Shown here: piece by piece, positions 55,779 to 64,000 of the stretch | How positions within the stretch are numbered: position 1 is the first letter of the stretch | Layout: each line of letters opens with the position of its first letter | NCBI RefSeq assembly: GCF_040947875.1 | Contig: NZ_JBFRXN010000002.1 | Span: 434,001-498,000, forward strand | Source: Pseudomonas sp. MYb118 | Lineage (GTDB): Bacteria; Pseudomonadota; Gammaproteobacteria; Pseudomonadales; Pseudomonadaceae | Length of the DNA stretch: 64,000 nucleotides | Direction: 5' to 3' | Program-made: the position numbers and the translations under genes | The notes under the pieces: model-generated | Told to the model about the DNA's origin: nothing | Databases searched by the model: none | Seen by the model: only the letters and a program-made list of their open reading frames with translations

Positions 55779-57317
55779 ATGCCCAACACTACCTTGCCCA
55801 CGCCCCCTATCGCTGAGGTCTACGACATTGCCGTCATCGGTGGCGGGATCAATGGCGTAGGCATCGCAGCGGATGCCGCCGGTCGCGGTCTGTCAGTGTT
55901 CCTTTGCGAAAAGGACGACCTGGCCAGCCATACCTCGTCGGCCAGCAGCAAGCTGATCCACGGTGGCCTGCGCTACCTCGAACATTACGAATTCCGCCTG
56001 GTGCGTGAAGCCCTTGCCGAACGCGAAGTGCTGCTGGCCAAGGCGCCGCACATCGTCAAGCAGATGCGCTTCGTGTTGCCGCATCGCCCGCACCTGCGCC
56101 CGGCCTGGATGATCCGCGCCGGCCTGTTCCTCTATGACAACCTGGGCAAGCGGGAAAAACTGCAAGGCTCCAACAGCCTCAAGTTCGGCCCGGACAGCCC
56201 GTTGAAGAGCGAAATCACCAAGGGTTTCGAATACTCCGATTGCTGGGTCGACGACGCCCGCCTGGTGGTCCTCAACGCCATGGCCGCCCGCGAAAAAGGC
56301 GCGCACATTCACACCCAGACCCGTTGTGTCAGCGCCCGACGCACCAAGGGCCTGTGGCACCTGCATCTGGAGCGCGCCGACGGCAGCCTGTTTTCGATCC
56401 GCAGCAAGGCACTGGTGAATGCGGCCGGCCCATGGGTCGCCAAGTTCATTCGCGATGACCTGAAGATGGAATCGCCCTATGGCATCCGCCTCATTCAAGG
56501 CAGCCACCTGATCGTGCCGAAACTGTATGAAGGCGACCACGCGCACATTCTGCAAAATGAAGATCAGCGCATCGTGTTCACCATTCCGTACCTGAACCAG
56601 TTCACCCTGATCGGCACCACCGACCGCGAATACACCGGCGACCCGGCCAGCGTGGCGATCACCGATGGCGAAACCGACTACCTGTTGAACGTGGTCAACG
56701 CCCACTTCAAAAAGCAGATCAGCCGCGACGACATCCTGCACAGCTACTCCGGCGTACGCCCGTTGTGCAACGACGAATCCGACAACCCCTCGGCCGTCAC
56801 CCGCGACTACACCCTGGCGCTGTCGGGCTCCGGCGAAGAAGCACCGCTGCTGTCGGTGTTCGGCGGCAAGCTGACCACCTACCGCAAGCTGGCCGAGTCG
56901 GCCCTGGCGCAACTGGCCCCGTACTTCTCGCATATCAAACCAAGCTGGACCGCCAACGAAACCTTGCCGGGCGGTGAAGACATGACCACCCCGCAAGCCC
57001 TGAGCTCACGGATTCGCGATCAGTTCGACTGGGTGCCGAGCGAAATTGCCCGCCGCTGGTCCACCACCTACGGCAACCGCACCTGGCGCATGCTCGAAGG
57101 TGTGCAGAACCTCAGTGACCTGGGCGAACACATCGGCGGTGGCCTCTACACCCGCGAAGTCGATTACCTGTGCAGCGAAGAATGGGCGACCACCGCACAG
57201 GACATCCTCTGGCGGCGCAGCAAGCTGGGCCTGTTCACCACAGCGGCTGAGCAGCAGAAGCTCGCGGACTACCTGAGCAAAGTCGAGCAGAACCGCCGCA
57301 AGATCGAAGCGGCCTGA
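55779..57317 (+). CDS. glpD: aerobic glycerol-3-phosphate dehydrogenase
   Basis: A 512-residue FAD enzyme at the inner membrane. It oxidises glycerol 3-phosphate to dihydroxyacetone phosphate and passes electrons to ubiquinone. IAVIGGGINGVGIAADAAGRG is the FAD-binding GxGxxG motif; SASSKLIHGGLRYLEHYEF and SVFGGKLTTYRKLAE are family blocks. A strong terminator and REPIN follow. Confidence 0.97.
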   Translation: MPNTTLPTPPIAEVYDIAVIGGGINGVGIAADAAGRGLSVFLCEKDDLASHTSSASSKLIHGGLRYLEHYEFRLVREALAEREVLLAKAPHIVKQMRFVLPHRPHLRPAWMIRAGLFLYDNLGKREKLQGSNSLKFGPDSPLKSEITKGFEYSDCWVDDARLVVLNAMAAREKGAHIHTQTRCVSARRTKGLWHLHLERADGSLFSIRSKALVNAAGPWVAKFIRDDLKMESPYGIRLIQGSHLIVPKLYEGDHAHILQNEDQRIVFTIPYLNQFTLIGTTDREYTGDPASVAITDGETDYLLNVVNAHFKKQISRDDILHSYSGVRPLCNDESDNPSAVTRDYTLALSGSGEEAPLLSVFGGKLTTYRKLAESALAQLAPYFSHIKPSWTANETLPGGEDMTTPQALSSRIRDQFDWVPSEIARRWSTTYGNRTWRMLEGVQNLSDLGEHIGGGLYTREVDYLCSEEWATTAQDILWRRSKLGLFTTAAEQQKLADYLSKVEQNRRKIEAA

Positions 57318-57337
57318 TTGCCCGCCTGCTGAACCCG

Positions 57338-57372
57338 AAGCCCCTGGATCTCGCGATTCAGGGGCTTTTGCG
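57338..57372 (+). terminator. terminator after glpD
   Basis: AAGCCCCTG...CAGGGGCTT stem followed by TTGCG; 21 bases after the stop. The hairpin arms pair over at least nine bases. Confidence 0.8.
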
Positions 57373-57392
57373 TTCTGTCGCACACCTCATCC

Positions 57393-57490
57393 CCCCTGTG
57401 GGAGCGGGCTTGCTCGCGAAGGCGGTGGGTCAGTCGACTGAGATGCAGGCTGACCCACCGCCTTCGCGAGCAAGCCCGCTCCCACAGGGG
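57393..57490. repeat. REPIN with perfect 41-bp inverted repeat
   Basis: The left arm (57393-57433) and the right arm (57450-57490) are perfect reverse complements over 41 bp, separated by 16 bp. The arms start CCCCTGTGGGAGCGGGCTTG and include GGCGGTGGGTCAG as the inner part. This is the most symmetrical REPIN in the window. Confidence 0.93.
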
Positions 57491-57512
57491 ACAGCCACCC
57501 GCCAGAAACGCA

Positions 57513-57557
57513 TTCGGTTTTCCGAACGCGACCTGCCCGTCGATTCGGTTAACCGGA
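57513..57557 (+). promoter_or_regulatory. two AauR-type upstream activating sites
   Basis: TTCGGTTTTCCGAA at 57513-57526 is a perfect inverted repeat and fits TTCGGNNNNCCGAA, which I recall as the AauR site of P. putida. TTCGGTTAACCGGA at 57544-57557 is a second copy with one change. Their centres are 31 bp apart (about three turns). They lie about 80-120 bp before a sigma-54 promoter. Confidence 0.65.
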
Positions 57558-57633
57558 TTATCTGATATCAAAAAAACATCAGATAAATTTAATAATCCTT
57601 ATAAATCAATAAATTACCTAGGTTCGCCTGGCC

Positions 57634-57649
57634 TGGCACGACTCATGCT
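57634..57649 (+). promoter_or_regulatory. sigma-54 promoter of aatJ
   Basis: TGGCACGACTCATGCT matches the -24/-12 consensus TGGCACG-N4-TTGCT with one mismatch. It lies 115 bp before the aatJ start, downstream of the two AauR-type sites. AauR is a sigma-54 activator, so this is coherent. Confidence 0.75.
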
Positions 57650-57763
57650 CTACACTTTTCGACGAATGCTTTGCTGCGCGGAACCTTGAAAGCCAGCAAA
57701 CGCTCGAAGCTCAAAGGGCCGATTAACCGGCTTCATAAAAAAAACAATGTCGAGGACAATTTG

Positions 57764-58678
57764 ATGCGTATCGTTCCCCACATCCTGGGCGCAGCCATCG
57801 CTGCCGCTCTGATCAGCACTCCAGTTTTCGCCGCCGAACTGACCGGCACCCTGAAGAAGATCAAAGACTCCGGCACGATCACCCTCGGCCACCGTGACGC
57901 TTCCATTCCGTTCTCCTACATCGCGGACGCCACCGGCAAGCCGATCGGCTACTCCCACGACCTGCAACTGCAAGTCGTCGAAGCCCTGAAGAAAGAGCTG
58001 GACCTGCCTAACCTTCAGGTCAAGTACAACCTGGTGACCTCGCAGACCCGCATCCCGCTGGTACAGAACGGCACCGTGGACCTGGAATGCGGTTCGACCA
58101 CCAACAACGTCGAGCGTCAGCAACAGGTTGACTTCTCCGTGGGCATCTTCGAAGTCGGCACCCGTCTGCTGTCCAAGAAAGATTCGTCCTACAAGGATTT
58201 CGACGACCTCAAAGGCAAGAACGTCGTGACCACCGCCGGCACCACGTCCGAGCGCATCCTCAAGGCGATGAATGCCGACAAGCAAATGGGCATGAACGTC
58301 ATCTCCGCCAAAGACCACGGCGAGTCCTTCCAGATGCTGGAAACCGGCCGCGCCGTTGCCTTCATGATGGACGACGTCCTGCTGGCCGGCGAAATGGCCA
58401 AGGCCAAGAAGCCTGCTGACTGGGCCGTAACCGGCACGCCACAGTCGTACGAAATCTACGGCTGCATGGTGCGCAAGGGCGATGCGCCATTCAAGAAGGT
58501 CGTGGACGACGCCATCAAGGCCACCTACGCATCGGGCGAGATCAACAAGATCTACGACAAGTGGTTCCAGCAGCCAGTGCCGCCAAAAGGCGTGAACCTG
58601 GAATTCCCGATGAGCAACGAGCTCAAGGCCCTGATCGCCACTCCAACCGATAAAGCGGCTGACGACAAGAAATCCTGA
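57764..58678 (+). CDS. aatJ: glutamate/aspartate ABC binding protein
   Basis: A 304-residue periplasmic binding protein. A signal peptide (MRIVPHILGAAIAAALISTP) precedes the SBP family 3 fold; GHRDASIPFSYIAD, DLECGSTTNNVER and SYEIYGCMVRKGDAPF are those of GltI/AatJ proteins, which bind acidic amino acids. GAGGA precedes ATG 57764. First gene of aatJQMP; matches PA1342 and the P. putida aat operon. Confidence 0.95.
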   Translation: MRIVPHILGAAIAAALISTPVFAAELTGTLKKIKDSGTITLGHRDASIPFSYIADATGKPIGYSHDLQLQVVEALKKELDLPNLQVKYNLVTSQTRIPLVQNGTVDLECGSTTNNVERQQQVDFSVGIFEVGTRLLSKKDSSYKDFDDLKGKNVVTTAGTTSERILKAMNADKQMGMNVISAKDHGESFQMLETGRAVAFMMDDVLLAGEMAKAKKPADWAVTGTPQSYEIYGCMVRKGDAPFKKVVDDAIKATYASGEINKIYDKWFQQPVPPKGVNLEFPMSNELKALIATPTDKAADDKKS

Positions 58679-58695
58679 TTTCTGTCTAACCTTAA

Positions 58696-58725
58696 CTCCT
58701 GAGAGGGCCATTGCCCTTTCAGGAG
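58696..58725 (+). promoter_or_regulatory. stem-loop between aatJ and aatQ
   Basis: CTCCTGAGAGGGC/GCCCTTTCAGGAG forms a strong hairpin 18 bases after aatJ with no T run. Such intercistronic hairpins often protect the binding-protein mRNA, giving more binding protein than permease. The 190-bp gap shows no gene. Confidence 0.6.
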
Positions 58726-58868
58726 CTACTCCCTGCTGGCATTTTCTGGAAACACTCGAACCGGTGGCTGTCGAGCCGCTCGTGTGTGTCCGACCATCGA
58801 GGTCGGGGTGGGAACGGAGTTCCCCAAGCGGGCATTAGTACATCGATAGAATCCGAGGGGAGACCCTG

Positions 58869-59615
58869 ATGAATTACAACTGGGACTGGGGCGTATTCTT
58901 CAGATCCACCGGCGTGGGCAGCGAGACCTATCTCGACTGGTTCATTTCCGGCCTGGGCTGGACCATCGCCATCGCCATCGTGGCCTGGATCATTGCCCTG
59001 ACACTGGGCTCGATCCTGGGCGTCATGCGCACCGTACCGAATCGCATCGTATCGGGCATCGCGACCTGCTACGTCGAACTCTTCCGTAATGTGCCACTGC
59101 TGGTGCAGCTGTTCATCTGGTACTTCCTGGTGCCCGATCTGCTGCCGGAAAACCTGCAGGAGTGGTACAAACAGGACCTGAACCCGACCACGTCGGCGTT
59201 CCTCAGCGTCATCGTGTGCCTGGGCCTGTTCACCGCCGCCCGCGTTTGCGAACAGGTGCGCACCGGTATCCAGGCGCTGCCCAAGGGCCAGGAATCCGCC
59301 GCTCGCGCCATGGGCTTCAAGCTGCCGCAGATCTATTGGAACGTGCTGCTGCCCCAGGCTTACCGGATCATCATTCCGCCGCTCACGTCGGAATTCCTCA
59401 ACGTCTTCAAGAACTCGTCGGTGGCGTCGCTGATCGGCCTGATGGAGCTGCTCGCGCAGACCAAACAGACCGCCGAATTCTCGGCCAACCTGTTCGAAGC
59501 CTTCACCCTGGCCACGCTGATCTACTTCACCCTGAACATGAGCCTGATGCTGCTGATGCGCATGGTCGAGAAGAAAGTCGCCGTACCGGGCCTGATCTCC
59601 GCAGGGGGTAAATGA
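58869..59615 (+). CDS. aatQ: glutamate/aspartate ABC permease 1
   Basis: A 248-residue inner-membrane permease of the HisMQ type, similar to GltJ. Five or so membrane helices; EEx-like loop GIQALPKGQESAARAMGFKL is the conserved cytoplasmic EAA motif contacting the ATPase. GGGGAG lies upstream of the ATG. Confidence 0.94.
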   Translation: MNYNWDWGVFFRSTGVGSETYLDWFISGLGWTIAIAIVAWIIALTLGSILGVMRTVPNRIVSGIATCYVELFRNVPLLVQLFIWYFLVPDLLPENLQEWYKQDLNPTTSAFLSVIVCLGLFTAARVCEQVRTGIQALPKGQESAARAMGFKLPQIYWNVLLPQAYRIIIPPLTSEFLNVFKNSSVASLIGLMELLAQTKQTAEFSANLFEAFTLATLIYFTLNMSLMLLMRMVEKKVAVPGLISAGGK

Positions 59616-60286
59616 TGGAATTCGACTTCTCGGGTATCGTCCCGGCCCTGCCAGGCCTGTGGAACGGCATGGTCATGACCCTGAAACTGATGGCCATGGG
59701 CGTCATCGGCGGGATCATCCTTGGCACCATCCTGGCGCTGATGCGCCTGTCCCACAACAAACTGCTTTCGAACCTGGCTGGCGCCTACGTCAACTACTTC
59801 CGTTCGATCCCGCTGCTGCTGGTCATCACCTGGTTCTACCTGGCGGTGCCGTTCGTGCTGCGCTGGATCACCGGCGAAGACACGCCGATCGGCGCGTTCA
59901 CCTCGTGCATCGTGGCGTTCATGATGTTCGAAGCGGCCTACTTCTGTGAAATCGTGCGGGCCGGCGTGCAGTCGATTCCCAAGGGCCAGATGGGCGCCGC
60001 GCAGGCACTGGGCATGACTTACGGCCAGATGATGCGCCTGATCATCCTGCCGCAGGCGTTCCGCAAGATGACGCCGTTGCTGCTGCAACAGAGCATCATC
60101 CTGTTCCAGGACACCTCGCTGGTCTACGCCGTCGGCCTGGTGGACTTCCTCAACGCCTCGCGCGCCAGTGGCGACATCATCGGTCGCGCCAATGAGTTCC
60201 TGATCTTCGCAGGTCTCGTTTACTTCATCATCAGCTTTGCCGCCTCGCAGCTGGTCAAGCGTCTGCAAAAAAGGTTCGCCGTATGA
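59615..60286 (+). CDS. aatM: glutamate/aspartate ABC permease 2
   Basis: A 223-residue HisMQ-type permease, GltK-like. [20 protein letters not shown] at the start; the EAA loop is [23 protein letters not shown] 59615 has AGGGGG six bases upstream; ATG 59612 overlapping the aatQ stop is the alternative. Overlaps aatP by four bases. Confidence 0.94.
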   Translation: MEFDFSGIVPALPGLWNGMVMTLKLMAMGVIGGIILGTILALMRLSHNKLLSNLAGAYVNYFRSIPLLLVITWFYLAVPFVLRWITGEDTPIGAFTSCIVAFMMFEAAYFCEIVRAGVQSIPKGQMGAAQALGMTYGQMMRLIILPQAFRKMTPLLLQQSIILFQDTSLVYAVGLVDFLNASRASGDIIGRANEFLIFAGLVYFIISFAASQLVKRLQKRFAV

Positions 60287-61017
60287 TCTCTATCAAGAAC
60301 ATCAACAAGTGGTATGGGGACTTCCAGGTGCTGACCGACTGCAGCACCGAGGTCAAGAAAGGCGAAGTGATCGTGGTGTGCGGGCCGTCCGGCTCGGGCA
60401 AATCGACCCTGATCAAATGCGTCAACGCCCTGGAACCGTTCCAGAAGGGTGACATCGTGGTCGATGGCACCTCCATCGCCAACCCGAAAACCGACCTGCC
60501 CAAGCTGCGTTCGCGCGTGGGTATGGTGTTCCAGCATTTCGAGCTGTTCCCGCACCTGACCATCACCGAGAACCTGACCATCGCGCAGATCAAGGTGTTG
60601 GGCCGCAGCAAGGAAGAAGCCACCAAGAAAGGCCTGGCCCTGCTCGACCGCGTCGGCCTCTCGGCCCACGCCCACAAGCACCCCGGCCAATTGTCCGGTG
60701 GCCAGCAGCAGCGTGTGGCGATTGCCCGTGCGCTGGCGATGGACCCGATCGTCATGCTGTTCGACGAACCGACCTCGGCGCTGGACCCGGAAATGGTCAA
60801 CGAAGTGCTCGACGTGATGGTGCAACTGGCCCATGAAGGCATGACCATGATGTGCGTGACCCACGAAATGGGCTTCGCCCGCAAAGTGGCCGACCGCGTG
60901 ATCTTCATGGACGCCGGCAAGATCATCGAAGACTGCCCGAAAGAGGAGTTCTTCGGCGACATCAGCCACCGTGCCGAGCGTACCCAGCACTTCCTCAACA
61001 AGATCTTGCAGCACTAA
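60283..61017 (+). CDS. aatP: glutamate/aspartate ABC ATPase
   Basis: A 244-residue ATPase, GltL-like. Walker [15 protein letters not shown], signature [15 protein letters not shown], Walker [16 protein letters not shown] and H-loop VTHEMGFA are all present. It powers the AatJQM transporter. Confidence 0.96.
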   Translation: MISIKNINKWYGDFQVLTDCSTEVKKGEVIVVCGPSGSGKSTLIKCVNALEPFQKGDIVVDGTSIANPKTDLPKLRSRVGMVFQHFELFPHLTITENLTIAQIKVLGRSKEEATKKGLALLDRVGLSAHAHKHPGQLSGGQQQRVAIARALAMDPIVMLFDEPTSALDPEMVNEVLDVMVQLAHEGMTMMCVTHEMGFARKVADRVIFMDAGKIIEDCPKEEFFGDISHRAERTQHFLNKILQH

Positions 61018-61036
61018 AAGCGCGCTCCCTCCCCTT

Positions 61037-61140
61037 CCTGTGGGAGCGAGCCTGCTCGCGATGGTCGTTAACGATGACGCGTATATACCGAATGTACGCG
61101 GCGATTTCGAGTCCATCGCGAGCAGGCTCGCTCCCACAGT
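61037..61140. repeat. REPIN
   Basis: CCTGTGGGAGCGAGCCTGCT at the left and its complement at the right; the spacer carries GGTCGTTAACGATGACGCG, the shared TCGTTAAC block in the opposite orientation. Confidence 0.88.
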
Positions 61141-61183
61141 TGGGGGAAGGACGGCAAGCGCTGGTTGACCCAAGGCATCTGTG

Positions 61184-63085
61184 ATGAAATGCGACCCCAA
61201 TCTTTATCGCGCCGCGCCGCCATCACTCGCCGTGAAACCCCGTCTGATTCGTCACCTGCTGCTGCCACCGCTGATCATCGCCCTGATGGTCGGGCTGGGT
61301 TATCTGGGCTTCTGGCTCAGTGAGCACTACGGCATTCGCAGCCTCAGCGAGAATGGCCAGCGTCAGCTCGAGCTGCACGCCCGTGCCGTCGAAAGCGAAA
61401 TCAGCAAATACACCTACCTGCCCAGCCTGCTGGAACTCGAATCGAGTGTTTCCACGCTGCTGGCCGATCCGACGCCGGAGCACCGGCAAGTGGTCAACGA
61501 TTACCTCGAAGGCCTGAACCGGCGCAGCCGCAGCCGGGCCATTTATGTGATGGACACCACCGGCCGCGTCATGGCCACCAGCAACTGGCGCGACGTCGAC
61601 AGTTACCTCGGTGAAGATTTGTCCTTCCGCGCCTATTTCCAGAACGCCGTTCGCGGTCAGCCGGGCCGTTTCTACGGCATCGGCAGCACCAATGGCGAGC
61701 CGGGTTACTACCTGGCCCACGGCCTGGAAGAACACGGCAAGATCATCGGCGTGGCAGTGGTCAAGGTCCGTCTGGAAGCCATGGAAGAACGCTGGCAACG
61801 GGCGCGCCTGGAAGCCTTCGTCAGCGACGAGAATGGCATCATCATTCTCTCCAGTGACCCGTCGCGACGCTTGAAATCCGTGGTGCCGCTCAGCGAAGAT
61901 ACCAAGGAAAAACTCGCCCGCAGCCTTCAGTACTACTGGTTCCCGTTGAATGAGCTGCAACCCCTGGCCCGGGAGAAGCTGGCCGAAGGCGAGGAAAAGC
62001 TGACCTTCCCCGCCAACAGCGAGGTCGAGTCCGACGAAGAGGACATCAGCTACCTGTCGCAGACCCGCCAGTTGAGCGACACGCCATGGAATTTCACCCT
62101 GCTCACGCCCTTGCAGGACCTGCGTCGCCAGGCCATCAATCAGGGGATTCTGGTGGCCGTGGCTTTTGCCCTCGTGGCGTTCCTGCTGATCGCCTGGAAC
62201 GAGCGGCGCAAGGTGATTGCCACCCGTCTCGCCGCGCGCGAGGCCCTGGAAGAAGCCAACAATCAACTGGAGCGTCGGATTACCGAACGCACCAGCGACC
62301 TGCGCGCCAGTAACGAACGCCTCAAGGGCCAGATCCGCGAACGCCGGCACGCCGAAGAGACCCTGCGCCACGCCCAGGACGAACTGGTGCAGGCCGGCAA
62401 ACTCGCGGCCATCGGTCAGATGTCCACCAGCATCGCCCACGAACTGAACCAGCCACTGGCGGCGCTGCGTACCCTGTCAGGCAATACCGTGCGCTTCATG
62501 GAGCGTGGCCAGCTGGACGTGGCCAGCACCAATCTCAAGACCATCAACGATCTGATCGACCGCATGGGCCGCATCACCGCCAGCCTGCGCTCGTTCGCCC
62601 GGCGCGGTGACGACAAGGGCCAGGCCTGCCTGGGCAAGGGCGTGGATGCCGCCCTGCAACTACTCGGCTCGCGGGTCGAAAGCGCTCACTTGCAGGTGCA
62701 TCGGCGCTTCGAAGAGGTGCAGGTCCAAATCGACCAGACTCGCCTGGAGCAGATTCTGGTCAACCTGATCGGTAACGCCCTCGATGCCATGCAGGCCCAG
62801 CCGCTGCCGGAGCTGTGGCTGGAAGGTGAAGCGCTGGACGGCAAATATCGCCTGCGGGTGCGCGACAACGGCCACGGCATCGACATTGATGCGCGCAAGC
62901 ACCTGTTCGAACCCTTCTTCACCACCAAACCGGGCGAACAGGGCCTGGGACTTGGCCTGACCCTGTCCGCCAGCCTGGCCGCCGCCACGGGCGGGCACCT
63001 GGGTGTCGAACACCCGGCCAGCGGTGGCACCAGCTTCGTCCTCAGTTTACCGTTGGTAAGCCCTACTCCTGCCGAGCCAATATGA
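61184..63085 (+). CDS. aauS: sensor histidine kinase AauS
   Basis: A 633-residue kinase for acidic amino acids. TM1 (about 20-45), a periplasmic double-Cache-like domain (AIYVMDTTGRVMATSNWRD; VSDENGIIILSSDPS), TM2 near 325-345, a coiled coil, HisKA with SIAHELNQPLAALR and HATPase with NLIGNALDAMQAQ and GLGLGLTLSASL. This is the DctB-like class. ATG 61184 has AAGG eight bases upstream; GTG 61181 is equally close. The stop overlaps aauR. Confidence 0.93.
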   Translation: MKCDPNLYRAAPPSLAVKPRLIRHLLLPPLIIALMVGLGYLGFWLSEHYGIRSLSENGQRQLELHARAVESEISKYTYLPSLLELESSVSTLLADPTPEHRQVVNDYLEGLNRRSRSRAIYVMDTTGRVMATSNWRDVDSYLGEDLSFRAYFQNAVRGQPGRFYGIGSTNGEPGYYLAHGLEEHGKIIGVAVVKVRLEAMEERWQRARLEAFVSDENGIIILSSDPSRRLKSVVPLSEDTKEKLARSLQYYWFPLNELQPLAREKLAEGEEKLTFPANSEVESDEEDISYLSQTRQLSDTPWNFTLLTPLQDLRRQAINQGILVAVAFALVAFLLIAWNERRKVIATRLAAREALEEANNQLERRITERTSDLRASNERLKGQIRERRHAEETLRHAQDELVQAGKLAAIGQMSTSIAHELNQPLAALRTLSGNTVRFMERGQLDVASTNLKTINDLIDRMGRITASLRSFARRGDDKGQACLGKGVDAALQLLGSRVESAHLQVHRRFEEVQVQIDQTRLEQILVNLIGNALDAMQAQPLPELWLEGEALDGKYRLRVRDNGHGIDIDARKHLFEPFFTTKPGEQGLGLGLTLSASLAAATGGHLGVEHPASGGTSFVLSLPLVSPTPAEPI

Positions 63086-64000
63086 ACAACGACCTTAGTG
63101 TGCTGATCGTCGAAGACGACCCCCATGTGCTGCTGGGCTGCCAACAGGCATTGGCCCTGGAGGACATTCCCTGCATCGGCGTGACCTGCGCCGAAGACGC
63201 GCTGGAAAAGGTCGGCGACAACTTTGCCGGGATCGTCATCAGCGACATTCGCCTGCCGGGTATCGACGGCCTCGAACTGCTGACCCGTCTCAAGGCCCGC
63301 GATCGCAGCCTGCCAGTGGTGCTGATCACCGGCCACGGCGACATCTCCATGGCGGTCGGCGCAATGCAGAAAGGCGCCTACGACTTCATGGAGAAACCGT
63401 TCTCCCCGGAACGCCTGGTGGACGTGGCCCGGCGCGCGCTGGAACAGCGCAGCCTGGCGCGGGAGGTGTCTTCCCTGCGCCGGCAACTGGCCGAGCGCGA
63501 TTCCCTGGAAGGCCGGATCATCGGCCGCTCACCGGCGATGCAGAACCTGCGCGAGCTGATCGCCAACGTCGCCGACACCTCGGCCAACGTGCTGATCGAA
63601 GGCGAGACCGGCACGGGCAAGGAACTGGTCGCGCGGTGCCTGCATGATTTCAGTCGCCGCCACACCAAGGCATTCGTCGCGCTGAACTGTGGCGGCCTGC
63701 CGGAGAATCTGTTCGAAAGCGAAATCTTCGGCCATGAAGCCAACGCCTTCACCGGCGCCGGCAAACGCCGGATCGGCAAGATCGAGCACGCTGACGGCGG
63801 CACGCTGTTCCTGGATGAAGTGGAAAGCATGCCGTTGCCATTACAGATCAAGCTGCTGCGGGTGTTGCAGGAACGCACCCTGGAACGCCTCGGCTCGAAC
63901 CAGAGCGTGGCGGTGGATTGCCGGGTGATTGCGGCGACCAAGTCCGACCTCGACGACTTGAGCCGCGCGGGCGATTTTCGCAGCGACCTGTACTACCGCC
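63082..64000 (+). CDS. aauR: sigma-54-dependent response regulator AauR (incomplete)
   Basis: The first 306 residues of a DctD/NtrC-type regulator; the gene runs past the window edge. The receiver has phospho-Asp55 in IVISDIRLPGIDGL. The AAA+ domain has Walker A GETGTGKE (174-181), and LFLDEVESMP as Walker B. The loop that contacts sigma-54, normally GAFTGA, reads NAFTGA, with Asn221 in the first position. It should activate aatJQMP at the predicted sites upstream. Confidence 0.93.
   Translation, partial: MNNDLSVLIVEDDPHVLLGCQQALALEDIPCIGVTCAEDALEKVGDNFAGIVISDIRLPGIDGLELLTRLKARDRSLPVVLITGHGDISMAVGAMQKGAYDFMEKPFSPERLVDVARRALEQRSLAREVSSLRRQLAERDSLEGRIIGRSPAMQNLRELIANVADTSANVLIEGETGTGKELVARCLHDFSRRHTKAFVALNCGGLPENLFESEIFGHEANAFTGAGKRRIGKIEHADGGTLFLDEVESMPLPLQIKLLRVLQERTLERLGSNQSVAVDCRVIAATKSDLDDLSRAGDFRSDLYYR

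Overview
The window is chromosomal DNA of a fluorescent pseudomonad, most likely the Pseudomonas fluorescens group. Three things support this. The DNA is GC-rich with strongly G/C-ending codons. Many REP/REPIN hairpins built on 'GAGCGAGCTTGCTCGCGATGG' lie between genes. The gene order matches blocks I know from P. aeruginosa and P. putida (argP-ACT-lysE-sodB-bifA-icmP operon-mexVW; inaA-colSR; groEL-groES-fxsA; rnf-nth; argG-motY-pyrC-rnt-bfd-bfr-grxD; glpFKRD; aatJQMP-aauSR). No rRNA, tRNA, CRISPR array, insertion sequence or prophage was seen. About 60 protein genes are supported; the last one (aauR) runs off the right edge.

Layout. 0.1-5.2 kb: a secreted tandem-Cache protein, a membrane-anchored coiled-coil protein, an SDR epimerase, and the argP regulator facing an ACT protein and a LysE/ArgO exporter. 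5.3-9 kb: sodB, a repeat-rich 0.9 kb gap and the c-di-GMP phosphodiesterase bifA. 9-14.5 kb: a probable iron-regulated operon of two imelysin lipoproteins, a di-heme lipoprotein and a Tat-exported DUF1513 protein, behind a Fur-box-like palindrome. 14.6-18.8 kb: the MexVW-type RND pump. 19-23.8 kb: ColRS two-component system with flanking envelope genes (methyltransferase, InaA-type kinase, small secreted protein, PAP2 phosphatase), both flanking promoters carrying ColR-box-like sequences. 24-29.7 kb: groES-groEL with a sigma-32 promoter, fxsA, a HugZ-like protein, an SDR and apbC. 29.8-36.8 kb: metG, then an rnf cluster without rnfC, then nth and a small PA3496-type protein. 36.9-38.7 kb: an orphan LuxR-type regulator, an AT-rich gap and an unrecognised membrane protein that may be acquired. 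38.8-45.3 kb: argG, motY, pyrC, rnt, a peroxiredoxin, bfd, bfr and grxD. 45.4-51.9 kb: a molybdopterin oxidoreductase, argF overlapping an ABC ATPase, a PhzF-family protein and YbaK. 52.2-57.3 kb: glycerol catabolism. 57.4-64 kb: acidic amino acid ABC transporter with its AauRS two-component system.

The most unusual item is the rnf cluster. It has rnfA, B, D, G and E but no rnfC. RnfB has no N-terminal membrane anchor and carries a long C-terminal tail that looks like the tail of RnfC. RnfA and RnfE lack three of the four cysteines expected to hold the membrane [2Fe-2S] cluster, while the flavin-attachment threonines of RnfD and RnfG are kept. This suggests a remodelled electron-transfer complex. 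Other leads are the imelysin/di-heme operon, the orphan membrane protein at 38.0 kb, the ColR and AauR site predictions, and the REPIN population, including a perfect 41-bp inverted repeat downstream of glpD.
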